From: Bacillota bacterium
GTDB taxonomy: Bacteria > Bacillota > Clostridia > Lachnospirales > Lachnospiraceae
Length of the DNA stretch: 8,749 bases
Assembly (NCBI GenBank): GCA_023411225.1
Contig: JAEYPA010000065.1
Location: 1 to 8,749, forward strand
Direction of reading: 5' to 3'
Below are positions 1 through 5,686 of the stretch, in pieces; positions within the stretch are counted from its first letter, which is position 1; the number at the start of each line of letters is the position of its first letter. The position numbers and the translations under genes are program-made. The notes under the pieces are model-generated. The model worked only from the letters and a program-made list of their open reading frames with translations, ran no database searches and had not been told where the DNA came from.

Positions 1-1
1 G

Positions 2-2101
2 GATGTGTTGGTCCTGCGAGAAAAGAAATGCCTTTCTGAACTGCCACAACATGCAGTGATTGGCACGGGAAGTAAAAGAAGGGAGTATCAGCTTCTTGCC
101 ATTCGTCCGGACCTTCAAGTAGTAGACATTCGAGGAAATGTGGATACCAGACTTCGGAAGATGGAGGAACAGAGACTGGATGGGATTGTACTTGCCGCAG
201 CCGGATTAAAACGCCTTGGAATGGAATCTATCATTTCACAATATATGGATCATAACGAGATGATATCAGCTCCTGGCCAAGGGATACTTGCTTTGGAAAT
301 CAAAGCCCAAGACGAAGTCTTGAGAAATAAACTTGATGCATTAAGTGATGAAGAAACCACACAGTTTACTATTGCTGAAAGAGGTTTCCTTTCTGCAATG
401 GGCGGAGACTGCCATATACCAATTGGGGCAGTATGCAATCGACTGGAGGACGGCAGGTATGAACTATGCGCTATGTATGGAAATAAGGATGGTAGCCGTC
501 TTGCCTATACAAAAGTATGTGGAGCTGACACCAAAGCTTTGGTAAAAGAGGCGGCAAGGAATATCCGTAGACAACTTTCAGGCAAGGTTTATCTGGTAGG
601 AGGAGGTCCTGGAGATCCAGGTCTTATTACCATTAAGGGATTAGAATGTATCAAGCAGGCAGATTGTATTATCTATGACCGCCTTTCTTCCCCAGAGTTA
701 TTGGAGGAGGTACGGCCTGACTGTGAAATGATTTATGTAGGCAAAGAGAACCTGAATCATACTATGCCTCAGGAGAATATGAATATGCTTTTAGTGAATA
801 AAGCCATGGAATATTCTAGAGTAGTAAGGCTTAAGGGTGGGGATGTATATGTATTTGGCCGTGGTGGAGAAGAAGGGGTTGTATTAGAGGAAAATGGAAT
901 CTCTTTTGAAGTTGTTCCCGGAATCAGTTCATCTATTGGAGGACTTGCCTATGCCGGCATTCCCGTTACACACCGTGGAATTGCTACTGGCTTTCATGTA
1001 ATTACTGCCCATAACTGTAGCAATGAACCATCAAATATTAATTATGAAGCGATAGCAGGTGGAAGAGACACCTGTGTATTTCTGATGGGACTAAGTAAAG
1101 CCGGAGAGATTGCAACTCGCCTGATGGAAGCAGGGATGGTACCCAATACCAAGGTAGCTGTCATTTCTCATGCTACAACTCCTTTACAGAAGACCTGTAT
1201 AGCAACTCTTGCTACCCTAAAAGACACTATAGAAGAGAGTGGCCTTACCTCCCCAGCATTAATTGTGATTGGGAATGTAATCAACCTAAGAGATCAGCTT
1301 AATTTCTTTGAAACAAAGCCACTATTTGGACACCGTTATCTGGTTGCTAAGCTCGGTAGTAAAGTCTCTCGTCTTACCAAGCTTCTTCGGGAACAGGGAG
1401 CCATGGTAGATGAAATAATAACTGGATATATAAGGAACATTAAAGTGAGCTTAAAAAAGGAACAACTAAAGACGGCAGACTGGCTGTTATTCTCCAGTAA
1501 ATATTGTGTAGAGAGCTTTTTTGTAAACTTAAAGGATTCCAAGTTGGATGTTAGAGCTCTTGGCAATAGTAAGATTGGTGCCATCGGTAGTGCTACGGCA
1601 GAAGTGTTAAGAAAGCATGGGATTGAGCCGGACCTGGTTCCAGAGGAATCTAACAGCGCTACATTTAGTGAGACCTTGTCAGAGGTGTTGAAACCACAGG
1701 AGCAGGTGTGGTATTTTAAGGCTAACAATGCTGATGACCGGTTAAAAGAAAAATTGGAGGGATTATGTCAGTTTAGGGAGATACCGATTTATGAGAATGC
1801 ACCGGTGAGCTCCTTAGAAGACTGTCGTAAAGACAGTAGTAGTGACAATCATGTAGTTGATGAGAGCCTCCTTACCTATAATGGAATTCTATTTACTTGT
1901 GGTTCTTCCGTTAAACGTTTTCTAGCCGATTGTCCAAAGGATTTGAAGAATCAATTAAATTCTCTGGGTTTGTGCATTTCAATAGGTCCGGTGTGTGGTC
2001 AGGCTTTAGAACACTTAGGTATTACAACCATGAAACAATCAAAGCAGGCTACATATGAGTCAATGGTAGAGCTCTTAACCTCTATCTATGCAAAAGGTTA
2101 A
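2..2101 (+). CDS. HemC-CobA-HemD trifunctional fusion (5'-truncated by window edge)
   Basis: This is one uninterrupted frame with three tetrapyrrole enzymes in a row. It is open to the window edge; the GTG at 5 is an internal Val, not a start. Residues below count that codon as 1. Residues 1-190 are the C-terminal part of hydroxymethylbilane synthase: DIRGNVDTRL (41-50), AAAGLKRLG, SAPGQG, and GGDCHIPIG with the dipyrromethane-cofactor Cys136. About 100 N-terminal residues, including the catalytic-Asp region, lie outside. Residues 193-433 are uroporphyrinogen-III C-methyltransferase (SUMT/CobA): VGGGPGDPGLIT (198-209), RLKGGDVYVFGRGGEE (275-290), VVPGISS, AGIPVTHRG. Residues 437-698 fit uroporphyrinogen-III synthase (HemD), a poorly conserved family: LFSSKYCVESFF, IGAIGSATAEVLRKHGI, LFTCGSSVKRF, SIGPVCGQALEHLG. 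In order the domains polymerise porphobilinogen to hydroxymethylbilane (HemC), cyclise it to uroporphyrinogen III (HemD) and methylate that to precorrin-2 (CobA), feeding siroheme and cobalamin. All are expected to be cytosolic. HemC and CobA calls are firm; HemD rests on motifs and position. Confidence 0.93.
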   Translation, partial: DVLVLREKKCLSELPQHAVIGTGSKRREYQLLAIRPDLQVVDIRGNVDTRLRKMEEQRLDGIVLAAAGLKRLGMESIISQYMDHNEMISAPGQGILALEIKAQDEVLRNKLDALSDEETTQFTIAERGFLSAMGGDCHIPIGAVCNRLEDGRYELCAMYGNKDGSRLAYTKVCGADTKALVKEAARNIRRQLSGKVYLVGGGPGDPGLITIKGLECIKQADCIIYDRLSSPELLEEVRPDCEMIYVGKENLNHTMPQENMNMLLVNKAMEYSRVVRLKGGDVYVFGRGGEEGVVLEENGISFEVVPGISSSIGGLAYAGIPVTHRGIATGFHVITAHNCSNEPSNINYEAIAGGRDTCVFLMGLSKAGEIATRLMEAGMVPNTKVAVISHATTPLQKTCIATLATLKDTIEESGLTSPALIVIGNVINLRDQLNFFETKPLFGHRYLVAKLGSKVSRLTKLLREQGAMVDEIITGYIRNIKVSLKKEQLKTADWLLFSSKYCVESFFVNLKDSKLDVRALGNSKIGAIGSATAEVLRKHGIEPDLVPEESNSATFSETLSEVLKPQEQVWYFKANNADDRLKEKLEGLCQFREIPIYENAPVSSLEDCRKDSSSDNHVVDESLLTYNGILFTCGSSVKRFLADCPKDLKNQLNSLGLCISIGPVCGQALEHLGITTMKQSKQATYESMVELLTSIYAKG

Positions 2102-2247
2102 TTTAATTCTTAGGATAACGTCCTATGCATATAAAGAAATAAATATTTTAAAAACTAATTAAGGAAATCGATTCTATCCTATCAATAGTACACCTAGGCG
2201 GTAAGTTTTACTTAAGAAGCTCATGGGTATCCAATGGAATAGTATTG

Positions 2248-2256
2248 TGATATAAT
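2248..2256 (+). promoter_or_regulatory. candidate extended -10 promoter element upstream of the glycosyltransferase
   Basis: TGATATAAT matches the extended -10 pattern TGnTATAAT exactly. No good -35 hexamer sits 16-18 bases upstream, which is tolerated for extended -10 promoters. It is about 95 bases before the glycosyltransferase start. In DNA this AT-rich a chance match is possible. Confidence 0.4.
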
Positions 2257-2257
2257 T

Positions 2258-2272
2258 ACCTAATAATTATCA
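2258..2272. promoter_or_regulatory. weak Fur-box-like site
   Basis: The bases ACCTAATAATTATCA match the 7-1-7 Fur consensus TGATAATnATTATCA at 11 of 14 defined positions; the right half-site is perfect and the left half is 4 of 7. The site overlaps an inverted repeat, ATAATTA at 2252-2258 and TAATTAT at 2264-2270, with a 5-base spacer. It lies at the expected transcription start of the extended -10 element just upstream. The AT-rich background makes this weak evidence, and other regulators could use the same repeat. Confidence 0.2.
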
Positions 2273-2302
2273 TTTTCTGCTATTTATATAAAAAAATCCT
2301 TA

Positions 2303-2308
2303 TATAAT
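2303..2308 (+). promoter_or_regulatory. candidate -10 box (TATAAT) for the glycosyltransferase
   Basis: A consensus TATAAT lies 42 bases before the ATG at 2350. That would give a leader of about 35 bases carrying the ribosome binding site AAAGGGGG (2335-2342). No convincing -35 hexamer is found at normal spacing, so this competes with the element at 2248-2256. Confidence 0.35.
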
Positions 2309-2349
2309 AGATATAGTGTCTGAAATTCCACTTAAAAGGGGGTAATATA

Positions 2350-3435
2350 ATGCAGCTTTCCGTTTGTATTATAACAAAAAACGAATGTGAAAAATTAAAG
2401 AGATGTCTAAGTGCTTTAAGACCTTACGACTTTGAAGTAATCGTTGTAGATACCGGTTCCACGGATCATACAAAGTCTATGGTTTTAGAATTTACAGATA
2501 AATTGTACTTCTTTGAATGGATAGATGACTTTGCTGCCGCTAAGAATTATGCAATATCAAAGGCTTCTAATGAAATGATTTTGGTCCTTGACAGTGATGA
2601 ATATCTAAAACCATTTAATCCGAGCCTTTTATATAATCAACTCATGGAGAATCCAGGGGCTGTAGGTAGAATTAAACGTATTAATGCCGTGACAAGAAAT
2701 GGAGAGACGATTGAGAATGTGGAATGGATCAATCGAATTTTTAATAGAAAACTATTTCACTACGAAGGTAAAATCCATGAGCAAATAATAGCCAAAAGTG
2801 CAATGGAGACCGTATCTACAGACAATGTATCTTATAAGATGTACAAGACAAAGTTAGAGGTCGTTCATGACGGATACAATGGCACAGAGGAAGAACGTAG
2901 GAAAAAAGCCGAGCGGAATGCAAGATTGTTACTCATAGAATTAAAAGAAAATCCAAATGATACTTATCTCTTATATCAATTGGGAAAAAGCTATTACATG
3001 GCTGGCAATTATGAAAAAGCTGTGGAATATTTTGATTGTGCTTTGAAAAATGATGTAAATCCTAGGCTTGAGTATGTAGTGGACCTAGTGGAAACATACG
3101 GGTATGCCTTACTAAACTGTGGACGAGAAAGAACTGCACTGTTACTAGAAGGTGTACAGGAGGAATTTGGATATAGTGCCGATTTTTGTTTTCTGATGGG
3201 ATTAATTTATATGAATAACGGGTATTTTGAGGAGGCTGTACAGCAATTCATGAAGGCTACCAAGCTAGAAGCCGTAAGAGCAATTGGTGTGAATTCTTAT
3301 CTGGCCTACTACAATGCAGGAGTTATCAAGGAGTGTCTTGGGGAGAAGGCTTCGGCAATTAACTATTATCAAATGTGTGGTGATTATGAGAAAGCAAAGG
3401 TAAGGCTACAGGAATTGCTGATGACGTATAATTAG
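2350..3435 (+). CDS. family 2 glycosyltransferase with C-terminal TPR repeats
   Basis: The N-terminal half is a GT-A fold family 2 glycosyltransferase. It has the opening strand LSVCIITKNE (3-12), the nucleotide-binding VVDTGSTD (32-39), the EWIDDFAAAKN segment (56-66), and the metal-binding DSDE (81-84, DxD type). The acceptor-side signatures are FNRKLFHYEGKIHEQ (131-145) and VHDGY (172-176). The rest is alpha-helical TPR: clear repeats at about 205-237 (YLLYQLGKSYYMAGNYEKAV) and 279-308 (FMGLIY-type), and a weaker one at 316-345. This GT2-plus-TPR layout resembles SunS-like and other cytosolic transferases that use the TPR part to bind a protein or peptide acceptor. No signal peptide or membrane segment is seen. 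The ATG is well placed behind AAAGGGGG with 7 bases spacing. Donor sugar and acceptor cannot be read from the sequence. The gene stands alone between the tetrapyrrole gene and an IS remnant, so context does not help. Confidence 0.9.
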   Translation: MQLSVCIITKNECEKLKRCLSALRPYDFEVIVVDTGSTDHTKSMVLEFTDKLYFFEWIDDFAAAKNYAISKASNEMILVLDSDEYLKPFNPSLLYNQLMENPGAVGRIKRINAVTRNGETIENVEWINRIFNRKLFHYEGKIHEQIIAKSAMETVSTDNVSYKMYKTKLEVVHDGYNGTEEERRKKAERNARLLLIELKENPNDTYLLYQLGKSYYMAGNYEKAVEYFDCALKNDVNPRLEYVVDLVETYGYALLNCGRERTALLLEGVQEEFGYSADFCFLMGLIYMNNGYFEEAVQQFMKATKLEAVRAIGVNSYLAYYNAGVIKECLGEKASAINYYQMCGDYEKAKVRLQELLMTYN

Positions 3436-3526
3436 CTTGGCAAATTCATTTACAAAATAGAAATGGTCTATATCCGTTTGGTAGAATTAAGTTACTACAC
3501 AAAATTCTCAAATGAGGTTATAAACC

Positions 3527-4353
3527 ATGTCTGATAATATTATACAATTAAACCAAGATCTTATCCATAACGAATTAAAGGATCTAGTACGTAATAGTGT
3601 AGAAGATATCACAGAAGCACTTTGGGGAGCCAAAGTGTCTCTTGGTACGATAAGTAATCTTAATAAAAAGGATTACGATCATGTTGAAACCTGGCGTTGC
3701 AGAGCTCTTACTGGAGAGTATCCTTATGTTTATGTTGACGGTGTCTATATAAAACGTAGCTGGGGTGGCAAAAAACAGAAAGTGTCCATTCTTGTTGCAA
3801 TTGGAGTAAATCAAGATGGATGTTGTGAAATAATTGATGTTACTGAAGGTAGGAAAGAAGATGGGGAAAGTTGGAAAAACTTTTTTGTTTGGCTAAATGA
3901 TTGAAGTCTATCTGTTATGCGCTAAACTGTGGGAGGCAAATGCTTAGGCATGCTAGAAAGCATACTTGAGGTTTTCCAGATGCCAAGTACCAACGCTGTA
4001 TCGTAATAAATTTTCTGTTACACCAAGAAACAAAATGAAGGAAATGTCCATGATGCTTATGCCATTCATGCTTAAGAAAGCAAACAGGCAGTTAGAGAAA
4101 AATCCAAAGCTGTAATTGCTAAGCTCCTAGAAATGAAATTATCTTCTGTCTCAAAAATCTAATAGATGGCATAGAGGAAACTTTTATATTCATGGAATTT
4201 TTCTATCAACATTGGAAGTGTATTCGTATTAACAATACAATTGTACGCCTAAATCGTGAGCTAAGGCGCCGTATTAAAGATATCGGTGCATTTCCAGAGG
4301 GTCAAAGTGCATTAATGTTACTACTTGCCTTCAGCCATAACACATCTATATGA
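3527..4353 (+). pseudogene. degraded IS256-family transposase
   Basis: Pieces of an IS256-family (DDE, Transposase_mut) protein are read in order across three frames. The first (3527 to about 3976) gives ITEALWGAKVS-TISNLNKK, GEYPYVYVDG with the first catalytic Asp, LVAIGVNQDG, KEDGESWKNFFVWL, then in-frame stops at 3902-3904 (TGA) and 3923-3925 (TAA), then GGKCLGMLE. Next are AKYQRCIV (3982-4005), FSVTPRNKMKEMSMML (4011-4058), and AIHA-stop-ESKQAVREKSKAV (4061-4158, TAA at 4073-4075). Last is DGIEETF...HWKCIRINNTIVRLNRELRRRIKDIGAFPEGQSALMLL (from 4162), ending at TGA 4351-4353. That is four frame changes and three internal stops. About 90 residues normally present between the N-terminal LVRxSVEE and ITEALWG are missing, and the extreme C-terminus is absent or scrambled. 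The protein cannot be functional; only the first 125 codons are open. Terminal inverted repeats and target duplications were not recognised, so the element's true ends are unknown. Confidence 0.9.
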
Positions 4354-4436
4354 AACAATTAAATCTCCGTACTTATAAAATGTCACAAAAATCAGAAATA
4401 AATAATAGTAAAAGTTCATAAAAAATTAAAAAGTAA
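4354..4436. other. AT-rich spacer between IS remnant and lacI-type promoter
   Basis: No gene, terminator hairpin or clear inverted repeat is seen here. The first part may hold the scrambled end of the transposase: a short frame reading YMKQLNL recalls the usual C-terminal YMNM-type ending, but the match is too short to claim. Confidence 0.4.
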
Positions 4437-4465
4437 TTGACAGTAGATAAAAATAAAAGTATATT
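4437..4465 (+). promoter_or_regulatory. sigma-A type promoter for the LacI-family regulator
   Basis: A perfect -35 hexamer TTGACA (4437-4442) is followed after exactly 17 bases by TATATT (4460-4465, 5 of 6 to TATAAT). Transcription would start near 4472, directly in front of the palindromic operator at 4475-4488 and about 33 bases before the ATG. This is the best promoter match in the window. Confidence 0.82.
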
Positions 4466-4474
4466 AGAATAAAG

Positions 4475-4488
4475 TTAAAACGTTTTAA
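4475..4488. promoter_or_regulatory. LacI-type operator, copy 1 (autoregulatory)
   Basis: A perfect 14-bp palindrome, TTAAAACGTTTTAA, with the central CG typical of LacI/PurR-family operators. It covers roughly +3 to +17 relative to the predicted start, so a bound repressor would block initiation or early elongation. The surrounding 16-mer (4474-4489) is repeated exactly at 5649-5664. The binding protein is inferred to be the product of the adjacent regulator gene. Confidence 0.8.
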
Positions 4489-4504
4489 TGAATAGGGGAG
4501 TATT

Positions 4505-5542
4505 ATGCAAGCTAAACAGAAAAGACTTAATAGTAGAACAACGATTAAGGATGTGGCCAGTTATGCTGGTGTCACAATCGGCACGGTATCTCATGTTATC
4601 AACGGGACAGCATCGATAACAGAAGAGACTTCAGCCAAGGTCAGAAAAGCCATAAAAGATTTAAACTACATTCCTAATGCATCAGCAAAGTCCTTACGTA
4701 GTAAAAAGAACTTGCGAATAGGGATGATGATTCCTAACTTAAATAACAATTTTCACTCAAAAATAACCAGTACGTTCGTTGATAGAGCATATGATGAAGG
4801 CTACAGCGTCCAAATATATGGTTATGAGTATTCATTGAAAAGGGAAATGCAGGAATTACGCAGATTAGAAGGGGAGAATATCGGAACCTTGATTATTATC
4901 AATGGAACTGGTGATGAAGAAGAGCTTGAGCGTTTGACCCAACAGGGAATCGCAGTGATTCTGGCAGATAGAGAAGCACCGGGTTTAAAAGTATCTAGCG
5001 TTAAGTATGATAATTATGAGATTATGGATGAAATTGTTACCTTATTTAAGAAAAAAGGTTATCAACGAATCGGTTTTTTTTCAGAGCCAATTGAGCTAGC
5101 AAATTTACAGGACCGCTTTGAAGGCTATAAGAATGCTCTTGAAAAAAATGGCTACGAATTCAATGATAAGTACACATATATAAAAGAATCATTACAGCTT
5201 GATAATCTAAAAAACGGTTATTTGTATATGAAAGAGATATTATCAACAACGAGAAAAGAGAATCTTCCAGATGCATGGATTGTTTCCTCGGATTTATTAG
5301 GTATCGGCATGCTTAGGGCAATTAAGGAGATGGGTTACAAAGTTCCACAAGATTTTGGAATTGTTAGTTTTGATAATATTGAGGTTTCAGGCTATATTAA
5401 TCCACGGTTAACAACTGTTGAACAAGATCAAGTGTTGATGGGTGAAACGCTGATGAAGGTTGTCAAACAAGTGAATAATAATCGGGACAATCTGAAAAAT
5501 ATTGTTTTAAAACAACGATTAATTATAAGAGAAACTGTTTAG
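4505..5542 (+). CDS. LacI-family transcriptional regulator
   Basis: A 345-residue protein of normal LacI/GalR length. The N-terminal DNA-binding domain spans about 12-68: TTIKDVASYAGVTIGTVSHV (12-31) is the helix-turn-helix. The hinge region PNASAKSLRSKK (57-68) carries Leu64, the position that in this family inserts into the central CG step of the operator. From about 70 to 345 is a periplasmic-binding-protein-like sensor domain: LRIGMMIPNLNNNF (70-83), GTLIIING (127-134), GYQRIGFF (185-192), DRFEGYKNALEKNG (203-216), the SSDLLGIGMLRAIKEMGYKVPQDFGIVSFDN region (261-291) and RLTTVEQD (301-308). The start is set by AGGGGAG (4494-4500) just before the ATG. The gene has its own strong promoter with an operator at the start site, and an identical operator precedes the transporter genes. 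It is therefore most likely a local, sugar-responsive repressor of itself and the transporter. The inducer is probably the transported carbohydrate or a derivative; its identity is not visible. Confidence 0.95.
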   Translation: MQAKQKRLNSRTTIKDVASYAGVTIGTVSHVINGTASITEETSAKVRKAIKDLNYIPNASAKSLRSKKNLRIGMMIPNLNNNFHSKITSTFVDRAYDEGYSVQIYGYEYSLKREMQELRRLEGENIGTLIIINGTGDEEELERLTQQGIAVILADREAPGLKVSSVKYDNYEIMDEIVTLFKKKGYQRIGFFSEPIELANLQDRFEGYKNALEKNGYEFNDKYTYIKESLQLDNLKNGYLYMKEILSTTRKENLPDAWIVSSDLLGIGMLRAIKEMGYKVPQDFGIVSFDNIEVSGYINPRLTTVEQDQVLMGETLMKVVKQVNNNRDNLKNIVLKQRLIIRETV

Positions 5543-5545
5543 GAG

Positions 5546-5578
5546 ATACATTGTAGGTGTTTAAGTAATACAAGGTAT
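5546..5578. repeat. imperfect inverted repeat just after the regulator gene
   Basis: ATAC-A-TTGTA (5546-5555) faces TACAA-G-GTAT (5569-5578): nine pairs, one A/G mismatch and a 13-base loop, beginning four bases after the stop codon. No T-run follows, so it does not look like an intrinsic terminator. The right arm covers the -35 region of the candidate promoter whose -10 is at 5593. It may be a weak RNA hairpin, a second protein site, or chance. Confidence 0.3.
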
Positions 5579-5592
5579 TCCTGGTAAAATAG

Positions 5593-5598
5593 TATAAT
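5593..5598 (+). promoter_or_regulatory. candidate -10 box for the transporter operon
   Basis: Consensus TATAAT about 89 bases before the binding-protein start. The hexamer 17 bases upstream (ACAAGG) is not -35-like, so the promoter is weak, activator-dependent or misassigned. If used, the operator at 5650-5663 would sit about 45 bases into the transcript and act as a roadblock. Read-through from the regulator promoter is also possible, since no terminator separates the genes. Confidence 0.4.
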
Positions 5599-5649
5599 TA
5601 ATAATCGAAAGGAGGCATAGAAAAAAGCTAAGTTTTTTTTTACTGAGAG

Positions 5650-5663
5650 TTAAAACGTTTTAA
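5650..5663. promoter_or_regulatory. LacI-type operator, copy 2 (transporter operon)
   Basis: The palindrome TTAAAACGTTTTAA, identical to the one at 4475-4488; the identity extends to 16 bases (5649-5664). It lies 23 bases before the ATG of the binding-protein gene and ten bases before its ribosome binding site. The two operator centres are 1175 bp apart, so simple independent repression is the default reading, with looping possible. Confidence 0.8.
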
Positions 5664-5673
5664 TAAATTAAAT

Positions 5674-5678
5674 GGAGG
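5674..5678 (+). promoter_or_regulatory. ribosome binding site deciding the binding-protein start
   Basis: GGAGG is 8 bases before the ATG at 5687. An in-frame ATG at 5672 overlaps this site and has no ribosome binding site of its own at usable spacing, so 5687 is the better start. Confidence 0.8.
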
Positions 5679-5686
5679 ATAATGGG

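Noticed and set aside
1336..1728. Open frame on the minus strand, 130 codons
   Set aside because: It lies wholly within the HemD part of the fused gene, has no recognisable motifs or ribosome binding site, and is best seen as a shadow. The same holds for minus-strand frames inside the transporter genes (for example 7874-8239 and 8288-8608).
2111..2125. Terminator after the fused tetrapyrrole gene
   Set aside because: TAGGA-TAACG-TCCTA forms only a 5-bp stem and is not followed by a T-run.
2202..2214. Hairpin TAAGT-TTT-ACTTA
   Set aside because: Five weak pairs in AT-rich DNA, with no supporting context.
3436..3526. Left inverted repeat of the IS256 element
   Set aside because: TACACAAAATT near 3497 recalls ends of this family, but no matching right end was found after 4353, so element boundaries were not called.
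3527..3904. A functional 125-residue protein
   Set aside because: It is the truncated front part of the IS256 transposase; homologous sequence continues past its stop codon and through other frames.
4475..4488. CcpA cre site reading of the palindrome
   Set aside because: It resembles cre, but the outer TG...CA positions are TT...AA. The perfect symmetry, exact duplication and adjacency to a LacI-family gene fit a dedicated operator better. CcpA binding is not excluded.
5621..5641. Intrinsic terminator or attenuator at the A6/T9 tracts
   Set aside because: The only stem is A-T pairs and it uses up the T-run itself; there is no GC stem ahead of the T-run.
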